Shown: one piece after another, positions 1 through 6,246 of the stretch
Layout: every line of letters begins with the position of its first letter
Position numbering within the stretch: position 1 is the first letter of the stretch
NCBI GenBank assembly: GCA_028289805.1
Contig: JANQNI010000113.1
Coordinates: 1-6,246 of the forward strand
Direction of reading: 5' to 3'
Length of the DNA: 6,246 nt
Origin: Thermoplasmatota archaeon
GTDB taxonomy: Archaea > Thermoplasmatota > E2 > JACPAO01 > JAHFTW01
Program-made: the position numbers and the translations under genes
Notes under the pieces: generated by a model
Databases searched by the model: none
Seen by the model: only the letters and a program-made list of their open reading frames with translations
Told to the model about the DNA's origin: nothing

Positions 1-1353
1 CTCGCCGCCAGCCTCACCGCCACCCTGTTCTGGTTGCCGGCGAAGGTCCTCACCCGCGGAGTCCGTGCCGACCTGCAGGAGCGGGAGGCGTTCCTGCTCG
101 TCGGCATCGCGTGGATCGTCGTGACGCTGTTTTCCAGCCTCCCCTTCGCCTTCAGCGGCACCCTCACCACGCCCCAGGACGCCGTCTTCGAGGCGATGAG
201 CGGCATCACCGCCACCGGCGCCACCCTCATCGACCACCCCGAGGACGCCATCCCGAGCATCCTGCTGTACCGTGCGCTGCTGCAGTTCGTCGGCGGCCTC
301 GGCATCATCGTCCTCAGCGTCGCGTTGCTGGCCCGCCTCACCCACGCCGGGGCGCGGCTTCTCAACGAGGCGGGCGGCGGCGTCGCCCGCGTGCGCCCCA
401 AGGTCGGCCAGACGGCGCGGGCCCTGTGGAAGGTCTACGCCTCCTTCGCCCTCGCCCTGTTCGTCCTGCTCGTCCCCGTCTTCGCGTTCTCCGTCGGCCT
501 CCCCTGGAAGCAGGCCGTGTTCCAGGCGCTCGCGCACGCCCTGACCACCGTCAGCACCGCCGGATTCACCACCCACTCGACGAACATCGCCTTCTTCGAC
601 AGCGGCCTCCTGGAGGGGGTGCTGGTGGCGTTCATGCTGCTCTCGGGCATGAACTACAACCTCCACCACCGCCTCTGGAGCGGCGACTGGCGCCGCATGG
701 TGCAGGACACGGAGTGGCGCGTCTACCTCGGCGTGGTGGCGGTGGTCGCCGCCCTGTTCACGGGCAGCCTCGTGCGCGCCGGCGCGTCCGTGGCCGAGGC
801 GGTGCGCCACGGCCTGTTCACGACCGTCAGCTTCGTCACCAGCACCGGCTACGTCACCACCGACGCCGACGATTGGAGCCAGAGCACCAAGCTCATCCTG
901 GTGACCCTGATGTTCGTCGGCGCCAGCGCCGGCAGCACCGCCGGGGGCGTCAAGCTCCTGCGCGTGCTGGTGCTCGCCAAGGTGGTGCAGCGGGAACTGC
1001 GGCGCCTCCTGCACCCCCGCGCCGTCATCCCCGTGCGCCACAACGGCCGCGTCGTGCCCGAGCCCGCCGTCTTCACCGTCGTGGCGTTCTTCTTCGCCTT
1101 CCTGACCGCCTGGATGGTCGGCGCGCTGCTGCTGGTGCTGCTGGACCCCGCCCTGGGCCTCTTCGACGGCGCCGTGGCGGCCGCCGCGGCCATCGGCAAC
1201 ACCGGACCCGCCCTGGGCGTGGTGGGGCCGACGGAGACGTACTCCGCCCTGGCCCCCGGCAGCCGCGTCGTCATGACCGCCCTGATGTACGTGGGACGGC
1301 TGGAGGTGTTCGCCGCCCTGCTGGTCTTCCACCCCGCGAGCTGGAAGAACTGA
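1..1353 (+). CDS. trkH: TrkH-family potassium uptake membrane subunit (N-terminus missing)
   Basis: This gene encodes the ion-conducting membrane subunit of a Trk/Ktr-type potassium uptake system, which in the family works with a cytoplasmic nucleotide-binding TrkA subunit; no TrkA is visible here. The reading frame is open from base 1, so the start lies outside; 450 residues are visible, and full TrkH proteins usually have about 480-500. All four pore-loop selectivity-filter segments are present, each with its conserved Gly: SGITATGAT (Gly codon 217), TTVSTAGFTT (562), SFVTSTGYVTT (847) and IGNTGPALG (1204). Hydrophobic helices alternate with these loops, for example visible residues 31-53 and 88-114. 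Two further family segments are GASAGSTAGGVK, just after the third loop, and MYVGRLEVFAALLVF near the C-terminus. All four glycines being intact suggests a working K+-selective pore. The gene ends in TGA 14 bases before the elp3 start, so co-transcription is likely. Confidence 0.95.
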   Translation, partial: LAASLTATLFWLPAKVLTRGVRADLQEREAFLLVGIAWIVVTLFSSLPFAFSGTLTTPQDAVFEAMSGITATGATLIDHPEDAIPSILLYRALLQFVGGLGIIVLSVALLARLTHAGARLLNEAGGGVARVRPKVGQTARALWKVYASFALALFVLLVPVFAFSVGLPWKQAVFQALAHALTTVSTAGFTTHSTNIAFFDSGLLEGVLVAFMLLSGMNYNLHHRLWSGDWRRMVQDTEWRVYLGVVAVVAALFTGSLVRAGASVAEAVRHGLFTTVSFVTSTGYVTTDADDWSQSTKLILVTLMFVGASAGSTAGGVKLLRVLVLAKVVQRELRRLLHPRAVIPVRHNGRVVPEPAVFTVVAFFFAFLTAWMVGALLLVLLDPALGLFDGAVAAAAAIGNTGPALGVVGPTETYSALAPGSRVVMTALMYVGRLEVFAALLVFHPASWKN

Positions 1354-1367
1354 AGAGCCCCGCCCCC

Positions 1368-3086
1368 GTGGAGCCGTGCGTGGCCGACTCCGAGGTCGTC
1401 GCCTTCGTCGCCCAGGGGGTCCAGCGGGCGCTGCGCGCCGGCGAGGTCACCGACAAGGACGGCGTGCAGAAGCTCAAGAAGCGGCTGCTGCGGGAGCGCA
1501 GGACCCCCGAGACGCCCACGGACGCCGACCTGCTGCCGCACCTGGACGCCGACGTGGCGGCCCGGTGGGGGCACCTGCTGCGCAAGAAGCCCATGCGCAG
1601 CCAGTCGGGCGTGGCCGTCGTGGCCGTCATGAGCAGCCCCGCCGCCTGCCCCCACGGCAAGTGCATCTACTGCCCCGGCGGCCCCGACGCCGACGCGCCG
1701 CAGAGCTACACCGGCTTCGAGCCCAGCACCATGCGCGCCAAGCGCTACGCCTACGACCCGTACCGCATCGTGCGCACGCGGCTCGCCGGCCTGGAGCGCA
1801 ACGGCCACGCCATCGACAAGGTCGAACTGATCGTCCAGGGAGGGACCTTCCCGGCGCGCGACGACGCCTACCAGGACTGGTTCATCGCGGGCCTCTACGC
1901 GGGCTGCAACGACGGCCCCGGCGACGGGGACGCGGCGTGGGAGGACCCGGCCTCGTGGGAAGCCTGGAGCGAGGACGAGCGCACGCAGCGACTCGGGGCG
2001 TTGCAGCAAGCCAACGAGACCACGCGCTGCCGCGTCGTGGGCCTCACCGTCGAGACCAAGCCCGACTGGTGCAAGCAGGAGCACGTCGACCGGATGCTCC
2101 GCCACGGGGCGACGCGGATCGAGTTGGGCATCCAATGCCTCGACGAGGAGACCACCGCACGCACGAACCGGGGCCACACCGTCGCCGACGGCGTCGAGGC
2201 GATGCGCATCGCGCGCGACGCCGGCTTCAAGCTCTGCGTCCACCTCATGCCGGGGTTGCCGCGCGTGGCGACCGAGGACGGCGGCTGGGCCACGGACCCC
2301 GAGGCGGACGCCGACGACCTGCGCCGGCTCTTCGAGGAGGCCGACTGGCGACCGGACATGCTCAAGGTCTACCCCACGCTGATTGTTCAGGAAGGAGAGA
2401 CGACCCTGAAGCGGTGGTGGGCCGACGGACGGTTCACGCCCATGCAGACGGAGGACGCCGTGGAAGTGCTCGCCGAGAGCCTGCGCCACGTCCCCGAATG
2501 GTGCCGCATCCAGCGCATCGACCGGGACATTCCGACGACGCACGTCCTGGCCGGGGTGATGAACTCGAATTTGCGGGAGCTTGCCGAGGCAGAGAGTGCT
2601 CGGCGAGGGTTCCCCGTGCGGGATATTCGGGCGCGGGAGGTCGGGATGCGATTGCGCGACGGAGTGCAGGTGGACCCGGAGCGCCTTGTGGTGGTTCTGC
2701 GTGAGTACGAGGCCGGCTGCGGACGGGAGGTGTTCCTGTCCCTGGAAGACCCCGAGGCGGACGCCCTGGTCGGGTTCCTGCGGATGCGGCGCGTTGGGGA
2801 CGAGGCGCACCGTGAGGAATTCTCGGTTGCGGGTGGGGCTGCCGTGATTCGGGAGTTGAAGGTGTACGGTTCTGCGCTCGGGCTGGGGGAGCAATCCGAG
2901 GAGGCATGGCAACACCGAGGGTTCGGGGCGCGTCTTGTTGGCGAGGCGGAGGCTGTGGCGTTTCGGGAATGGGGCGTCGGGCGGTTGCTGGTGATCGCGG
3001 GGGTTGGAGTGAAGGCGTACTACCGAAGGTTGGGGTATGGGGATGTGGGAGCGTTCGTCGCGAAGGATGCCGCAGGGACGGACTGA
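1368..3086 (+). CDS. elp3: Elp3: radical-SAM/acetyltransferase tRNA wobble-uridine carboxymethylation enzyme
   Basis: Elp3 uses a radical-SAM domain plus an acetyl-CoA-binding GNAT domain to add a carboxymethyl group at C5 of uridine 34 in tRNA anticodons; it acts in the cytoplasm and, outside eukaryotes, without the other Elongator subunits. The 572-residue product is complete. An N-terminal helical region has the family segment LLRKKPMRSQSGVAVVAVM. The [4Fe-4S] motif CPHGKCIYC supplies Cys94, Cys99 and Cys102, followed by QSYTGFEP, GGTFPA, GLTVETKPDWC, NRGHTV and VHLMPGLP. After the linker (RDIRAREVG, about 418-426) the GNAT domain carries QHRGFG at 515-520 and KAYYRRLGY near 549-557. I chose GTG 1368 because it keeps the full N-terminal region and follows trkH by 14 bases; GTG 1380 is possible, and neither has a clear Shine-Dalgarno. 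Odd points: codon use shifts from C-ending to G-ending after about 2550, and Val417 replaces the Cys usual before RDxRxREVG. Confidence 0.95.
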   Translation: MEPCVADSEVVAFVAQGVQRALRAGEVTDKDGVQKLKKRLLRERRTPETPTDADLLPHLDADVAARWGHLLRKKPMRSQSGVAVVAVMSSPAACPHGKCIYCPGGPDADAPQSYTGFEPSTMRAKRYAYDPYRIVRTRLAGLERNGHAIDKVELIVQGGTFPARDDAYQDWFIAGLYAGCNDGPGDGDAAWEDPASWEAWSEDERTQRLGALQQANETTRCRVVGLTVETKPDWCKQEHVDRMLRHGATRIELGIQCLDEETTARTNRGHTVADGVEAMRIARDAGFKLCVHLMPGLPRVATEDGGWATDPEADADDLRRLFEEADWRPDMLKVYPTLIVQEGETTLKRWWADGRFTPMQTEDAVEVLAESLRHVPEWCRIQRIDRDIPTTHVLAGVMNSNLRELAEAESARRGFPVRDIRAREVGMRLRDGVQVDPERLVVVLREYEAGCGREVFLSLEDPEADALVGFLRMRRVGDEAHREEFSVAGGAAVIRELKVYGSALGLGEQSEEAWQHRGFGARLVGEAEAVAFREWGVGRLLVIAGVGVKAYYRRLGYGDVGAFVAKDAAGTD

Positions 3087-3184
3087 CCCTCACCGACCGA
3101 ACACCCCGATAGGCACGGTAGAAATCGTCAAACCGCATCCGCCGCGCTGTCCACAGATCAGTTCGGAACGAGGCCGCGCCCACA

Positions 3185-3206
3185 CAACACCCCGGAAGGG
3201 TGGTTG
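3185..3206. terminator. Possible hairpin between elp3 and the AIPR gene
   Basis: Bases 3185-3192 (CAACACCC) can pair with 3198-3206, with one bulged G at 3202, around a five-base loop CGGAA: eight base pairs in all. It lies about 100 bases after the elp3 stop, and no T-tract follows on either strand, so a terminator role is only a guess. The rest of the 3087-3326 gap holds no gene I can support. Confidence 0.25.
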
Positions 3207-3290
3207 AACGCACCTCAACGCCAGGATTCTCGATGGAGGCGAAGCCGTATAAGGCGACGCTGCCAAGGCGCCCGATAAACACCAAAGAGC

Positions 3291-3329
3291 ATTATAAAAA
3301 TAATAATAGAAACTTTGAATGAGTTTCTA
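3291..3329 (-). terminator. Terminator-like hairpin plus T-rich tail at the AIPR stop codon
   Basis: Bases 3307-3314 (TAGAAACT) are perfectly complementary to 3322-3329 (AGTTTCTA), giving an 8-bp stem with a 7-base loop. Read on the minus strand, the hairpin starts at the TAG stop codon of the AIPR gene and is followed directly by a T-rich tail, TATTATTATTTTTATAAT. The 18 bases 3291-3308 are all A or T, which is striking beside GC-rich DNA. The arrangement resembles an intrinsic terminator, and the T-tract alone would also suit archaeal termination. It also marks the left edge of the low-GC segment. Confidence 0.55.
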
Positions 3330-5129
3330 GATTTCTGTTTTAGCTGCAAATTCGGCATAGACGGCAGCATTGCTTGCCTTAGTCGACTCTACCAAGCCGA
3401 CTAGTTGTGTAACCGCCTCGTCAATCGACGCCTGATCTTTCAGGCCCCCTTCGATTGCGCTAGCCAAGGGTGCACAGAGTGGCAGCGTGCAATTCAAAAT
3501 CGGCGCCCATATTCCCTCAGATATTGCCGGAGTCATATTGGCGTGACCAATTGAAAACAGATTGGGCAACTTTTCCCCCATGATAGTTTCAAGGCAGCGA
3601 GCCGAAGCGAAAACCCAGCAGTAGACGGCACCTCTCCGTTGAAGAAAATCTAGCTGAGACCTTTCCGAACTCGTTAGACTATCATCTACATCCTTTTGTT
3701 CTAGATGGCGCTTTCGCGATCGAATTGCTTCATACAATCCAAAAACAAGAACGATGTGCGCTGCCGTCGTTTCATCACGAAATACGCCTGTGTATAGCTT
3801 GTCATCCTGCCAGATGTCGGATTTGTTGTTGTAAGCGACGATGGGACGCCCATGAAATGCTGTAAGGGCCTGACCAACCGTGTATGCGTGCAGAGTATCT
3901 CCTGGGCGCTTGATTACATCATCAAATCCACCTCGACGACCCCCTTTATATGTTGCCCCGAGAATACCTGAGAATTCATCGCGCAGGCGCGATTGGACCG
4001 CATCGTTGCTCCTGAAGTCGGCCGCCTCGATCTGATTTTGACTGTTGTTGAATCGAATGATTCCCTGGACTGTGGCTGGATCCCCACAATGAACTATTCG
4101 TGCAGGAACCATTACTTCAGGGCCCGGGCGCACATCTAGATTTCCAAGCGCACCGGTAGTTTGTGCCCCATTTACGATTGACAATCCAGTTGTCTGAATC
4201 TTTGACCGCCCATCCCCTTCACCCGAAGGCTCAATTTTAAAGCCATGTGTAATTGCAGTGACTCCATTGTTGTATACCCAGAATCGATTTGGTTCGTTCA
4301 TTGCTGTATGCTTAATCCCATTGTTGATGTTTGAATGATGCCCCCGACTCCCCAGATAATCACGAACATTGGCAGACAAGAGTCTAGTTTCGTGCTTCTT
4401 GTAGAGATCATATAGAACTTGCGCAGGAATTGCAGTCATTAGACCTTTCCACGTATCACCCTCAACTAAGACCGGATCAGGTGCTTTGAAAACTACTGAT
4501 TCCGAGACAATAATTGGTGTTGCCATGAATTTGTGCAAATCCGCCAACTTCCCGGAGCCCAATTCCTCGACATAGACACTCACTTCTTGATCAGGGTGCC
4601 TCATATCCAGCGCCGCACGAGCCGCCTTGGACACCGCCTCAAGTTCATCTTGAACATTTTTGCTTTCGGGCAAGTTGTGCACATACCACAGATGTAGCTC
4701 ATTGACCTCGCCAGAATCAATAGCGTCCCGTAATTCAGTAGCTGCACTAGCAATTTGTGTAGGCAGATTGTCGAGGCTCTCCGAGATCGCCCAGGTGACC
4801 GCCGTGTTCAAATCCGCAGCCTTGTTGGATGGGGCTGCACCCTTCGCAGCATCGCTTGCCTCATACCCTTGACCAATGATGGCCCTTCCATTTCCCCGGT
4901 CCACGAAAATAAGATCACATTTCTTGTCATCGCGGCCATCGGTGAGCGCGCTCCCGGCCACTTCGTGGATGTCCTCAATCTCGTAGCGTACCTGCAGTGC
5001 GAAAAGGAGGCGCTTGTTAGTTCCATATTCATCCAAGTCATCTCGCGCCTGTAGGGTCGCTTGAACGGCTTTGGAGTAGTCAACCTCCGCCGGCGCGTTC
5101 ATGCTCCCGATCTGAAGAGTAGTCTGCAT
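3327..5129 (-). CDS. AIPR-family (abortive infection phage resistance) protein
   Basis: The 600-residue product belongs to the AIPR family, named for abortive-infection phage resistance; its biochemical activity here is unknown. Family segments seen are SANVRDYLG (Asn254), then INNGIKHT, FWVYNNGVTA (283-292), SIVNGAQTT (Asn320) and FNNSQNQIEAADFRSND. The N-terminal ~90 residues resemble a PD-(D/E)XK nuclease core: acidic YEIED (49-53), DKKCDLIFVD with Asp72, a beta-hairpin, then Gln87-Gly88-Tyr89 where Q-x-K is expected, so the catalytic Lys is not in its usual place. No signal peptide or membrane segment is seen. I chose ATG 5129 because the conserved-looking part (MQTTLQIG...EVDY) begins there, with AGGGGGG about 12 bases upstream. 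In-frame ATG 5174 and TTG 5210 would add 15 or 27 residues. GC is much lower than in flanking genes, which implies transfer. It is on the same strand as the mutase gene, 240 bases away, so probably transcribed on its own. No restriction-modification partner is in view. Confidence 0.85.
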   Translation of the reverse strand: MQTTLQIGSMNAPAEVDYSKAVQATLQARDDLDEYGTNKRLLFALQVRYEIEDIHEVAGSALTDGRDDKKCDLIFVDRGNGRAIIGQGYEASDAAKGAAPSNKAADLNTAVTWAISESLDNLPTQIASAATELRDAIDSGEVNELHLWYVHNLPESKNVQDELEAVSKAARAALDMRHPDQEVSVYVEELGSGKLADLHKFMATPIIVSESVVFKAPDPVLVEGDTWKGLMTAIPAQVLYDLYKKHETRLLSANVRDYLGSRGHHSNINNGIKHTAMNEPNRFWVYNNGVTAITHGFKIEPSGEGDGRSKIQTTGLSIVNGAQTTGALGNLDVRPGPEVMVPARIVHCGDPATVQGIIRFNNSQNQIEAADFRSNDAVQSRLRDEFSGILGATYKGGRRGGFDDVIKRPGDTLHAYTVGQALTAFHGRPIVAYNNKSDIWQDDKLYTGVFRDETTAAHIVLVFGLYEAIRSRKRHLEQKDVDDSLTSSERSQLDFLQRRGAVYCWVFASARCLETIMGEKLPNLFSIGHANMTPAISEGIWAPILNCTLPLCAPLASAIEGGLKDQASIDEAVTQLVGLVESTKASNAAVYAEFAAKTEI

Positions 5130-5252
5130 GGAAGCCACTATCCCCCCTAACGGCTGACCCTCTTTTGAAGACATTGCATGAAAGGTACAGACTTGCTCAG
5201 GCTCTGGCAACTGTTCCGTTCCCAGCGGCTCACCGTCAACGGAGGTCCCCCC

Positions 5253-5342
5253 ATGTCCCCCAACGTGCGCGACGCCGGCCCAGGCCAGCCACTAACGCCC
5301 AACCCGACTCGCCGCCTTCGGCGTCGAGCGGGTTACCTCTAG
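5253..5342 (+). CDS. Candidate 29-residue ORF with consensus Shine-Dalgarno
   Basis: ATG 5253 follows a perfect GGAGGT at 5241-5246 with a six-base spacer, and the frame runs 29 codons to TAG 5340-5342. The product begins MSPNVRDAGPGQPL and ends in an Arg-rich RRLRRRAGYL; no family is recognised. It reads away from the AIPR gene. Its 3' half lies over the hairpin at 5301-5334, which could create the Arg-rich end by chance. The ribosome-binding site is its only real support, so this may well not be a gene. Confidence 0.15.
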   Translation: MSPNVRDAGPGQPLTPNPTRRLRRRAGYL

Positions 5343-5368
5343 GCCGTCATACCCAGGCCAACCAACTA
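5279..5368. repeat. Imperfect direct repeats CCCAGGCCA(G/A)CC(A)ACTA flanking a hairpin
   Basis: CCCAGGCCAGCCACTA at 5279-5294 recurs as CCCAGGCCAACCAACTA at 5352-5368, differing by one substitution and one inserted A. The two copies bracket the hairpin at 5301-5334 and lie in the gap between the mutase and AIPR genes. They may be coincidental in GC-rich DNA or a scar of past insertion or duplication; no mobile element is recognised. Confidence 0.3.
5301..5334. terminator. GC-rich hairpin with TTC loop downstream of the mutase gene
   Basis: The left arm, AACCCG (5301-5306), CTCG (5308-5311) and CGCC (5313-5316), pairs with GGCG (5320-5323), CGAG (5325-5328) and CGGGTT (5329-5334) around the loop TTC. 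That makes 14 pairs, with one bulged A (5307) and one C/T mismatch (5312/5324). It starts about 35 bases beyond the mutase stop on the minus strand, a typical place for a terminator or mRNA 3'-end stabiliser. No T-run follows on the minus strand and only a weak one (TTACCTCT) on the plus strand, so the role is uncertain. Confidence 0.45.
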
Positions 5369-5369
5369 T

Positions 5370-6246
5370 TTACAGGTCCCCACCCGCGGTATACTCTCCC
5401 CACACGCCGCGCAGCACACCGCAGATTTCCCCCACGGTGGCGTACACCCGAACCGCGTCCAGGATGAACGGAAGCACGTTGTCGGTCCCGCGGGCCGCTG
5501 CCTCCAGCGCCTCCAGCTTCTCGGCGACAGCCCCAGAATCCCGCTCCGCCTTCAGGTCAGCAAGCTTGGCCAACTGGGCCTTCTCGGCGGAGTCGTCCAG
5601 CTTCAGCACCTCAACCTCGTCCTCTTGCTCCAGGGCGAAGTCGTTGACGCCGACAACGGTGCGCTCGTCGCCCTCGACCTCCTTCTGGAAGCGGAAGGCG
5701 GCGTCGTGGATTTGCTGCTGCACCCAGCCCTTCTCGATGGCGCGCAGGACGCCGCCCATGTCGTCGATCTTCTGGATCGTCTCGGACGCCTCCTGTTCCA
5801 GCGCGTCGGTGAGCGACTCGACGGCGTAGGAGCCGGCCACGGGGTCGATGGTGTTCGTGACCCCGCTCTCTTCGGCGATGATCTGCTGCGTCCGGAGCGC
5901 GATGCGGGCCGACTTCTCCGTCGGGAGTCCGAGGGCTTCGTCCATGGCGTTGGTGTGCAGGCTTTGCGTCCCACCCAGCACGGCGGCGAGGGCCTGCAAC
6001 GCCACGCGCACGACGTTGTTCTCGGGCTGCTGCGCCGTCAGGGTGGAGCCGGCGACCTGGGTGTGGAACCGCAGCATGGTGGACTTGGGGTTCTTGGCGC
6101 CGAAGCGCTCGGTCATGATGGTGTACCACATGCGCCGGGCGGCGCGGAACTTGGCGATCTCCTCCAGGAAGTCGTTGTGGCCGTTGAAGAAGAAGGCCAG
6201 CCGGGGCGCGAACGTGTCGACGTCCAGCCCGGCGTCGACGGCGGCC
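5370..6246 (-). CDS. mcmA: Methylmalonyl-CoA mutase large (alpha) subunit, C-terminal part
   Basis: This subunit holds the substrate-binding TIM barrel of adenosylcobalamin-dependent methylmalonyl-CoA mutase, which interconverts methylmalonyl-CoA and succinyl-CoA in propionate and odd-chain or branched-chain carbon metabolism. The frame is open to the right edge, so the N-terminal half is missing; 291 residues are visible. Family segments in order are FAPRLAFFFNGHNDF, EEIAKFRAARRMW, ERFGAKNP, LRFHTQVAGSTLTAQQPENN, LGGTQSLHTNAMDEALGLP, IALRTQQIIAEESGV, DPVAGSYAVE and, near the end, YATVGEICGVLRGVWGEY. The protein stops at TAA 5370-5372 with no cobalamin-binding domain, so a separate small subunit must supply it, as in archaea and some bacteria; it is not in this window. 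The sister isobutyryl-CoA or ethylmalonyl-CoA mutases share much of this region and cannot be excluded without the missing N-terminal part. Its GC-rich codon use matches trkH and elp3. Confidence 0.9.
   Translation of the reverse strand, partial: AAVDAGLDVDTFAPRLAFFFNGHNDFLEEIAKFRAARRMWYTIMTERFGAKNPKSTMLRFHTQVAGSTLTAQQPENNVVRVALQALAAVLGGTQSLHTNAMDEALGLPTEKSARIALRTQQIIAEESGVTNTIDPVAGSYAVESLTDALEQEASETIQKIDDMGGVLRAIEKGWVQQQIHDAAFRFQKEVEGDERTVVGVNDFALEQEDEVEVLKLDDSAEKAQLAKLADLKAERDSGAVAEKLEALEAAARGTDNVLPFILDAVRVYATVGEICGVLRGVWGEYTAGGDL

Noticed and set aside
111..1367. Plus-strand extension of the elp3 frame upstream through trkH
   Set aside because: The frame is open only because GC-rich DNA has few stops. 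Its translation there is Arg/Pro/His-rich low-complexity sequence, while trkH in frame 1 has a clear family match.
849..2915. 688-codon minus-strand open frame opposite trkH and elp3
   Set aside because: It is antisense to two well-supported genes, shows no family motif, and its composition is that expected of a GC-rich shadow frame.
3105..3277. CCCGATA occurring at 3105-3111 and 3271-3277, considered as insertion-site duplication
   Set aside because: A seven-base match within 240 bases is expected by chance, and both copies lie on the same side of the AIPR gene.
2434..3285. 283-codon minus-strand open frame reaching from the elp3-AIPR gap into elp3
   Set aside because: It begins with TTG and two thirds of it is antisense to elp3 as Pro/Arg-rich sequence. 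The part within the gap (translated around MRFDDFYRAYRG) matches nothing I recognise, though a gene remnant there cannot be fully excluded.
3291..3308. AT block considered as an archaeal TATA-box promoter on the plus strand
   Set aside because: Nothing downstream on the plus strand looks like a gene; only the antisense 3' end of AIPR follows. The terminator reading on the minus strand fits better.
3233..3322. 29-codon plus-strand ORF (ATG 3233 to TGA 3320) with a weak AGGA upstream
   Set aside because: The ribosome-binding site is weak, the ORF runs into the AT-rich terminator block and overlaps the AIPR terminator hairpin, and the peptide is unlike any family I know.
5301..5345. Hairpin region considered as a tRNA or tRNA remnant serving as an attachment site
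   Set aside because: No acceptor stem, anticodon arm or GGTTCRA T-loop sequence could be found on either strand around it.

Overview
The window looks like the chromosome of a GC-rich microbe, most likely an archaeon of the Euryarchaeota or Thermoplasmatota type. Three things suggest this. Elp3 has the archaeal/eukaryal form of its radical-SAM segment (CPHGKCIYCPGG followed by QSYTGFEP). The methylmalonyl-CoA mutase is a stand-alone large subunit that stops before any B12-binding domain. The core genes use mostly G- or C-ending codons, and sampled 60-base lines are about 62-77% GC. A bacterium with similar gene forms is not excluded, and I cannot name a genus.

Layout: the + strand holds the C-terminal 450 residues of a TrkH-family potassium transporter (cut by the left edge, ends 1353). 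Fourteen bases later comes a complete Elp3 tRNA-wobble-uridine modification enzyme (1368-3086). The - strand, read from the right edge, holds the last 291 residues of the methylmalonyl-CoA mutase large subunit (6246-5370, cut by the right edge) and then a complete AIPR-family gene (5129-3327). Elp3 and the mutase gene face each other, and the AIPR gene lies in the space between them. It is flanked by two non-coding stretches of about 240 bases, each with one recognisable hairpin.

The three core genes serve unrelated housekeeping roles: ion uptake, translation fidelity, and propionate/succinyl-CoA metabolism. The foreign-looking part is the AIPR gene. Sampled lines within it are about 45-48% GC, it uses many A/T-ending codons, and it ends in an AT-rich terminator-like block. 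AIPR proteins belong to a family named for abortive-infection phage resistance, so the simplest reading is a single defence-type gene acquired by transfer into a neutral site between convergent genes. It has no restriction-modification, toxin or transposase neighbour inside this window.

Other points for a second look: the AIPR N-terminal nuclease-like core carries Q-G-Y where a catalytic Lys is expected; Elp3 codon use switches sharply over its last ~540 bases; and a GC-rich hairpin between imperfect direct repeats lies downstream of the mutase gene, overlapped by a 29-codon ORF with a consensus ribosome-binding site. I saw no tRNA, rRNA, CRISPR array or insertion sequence.
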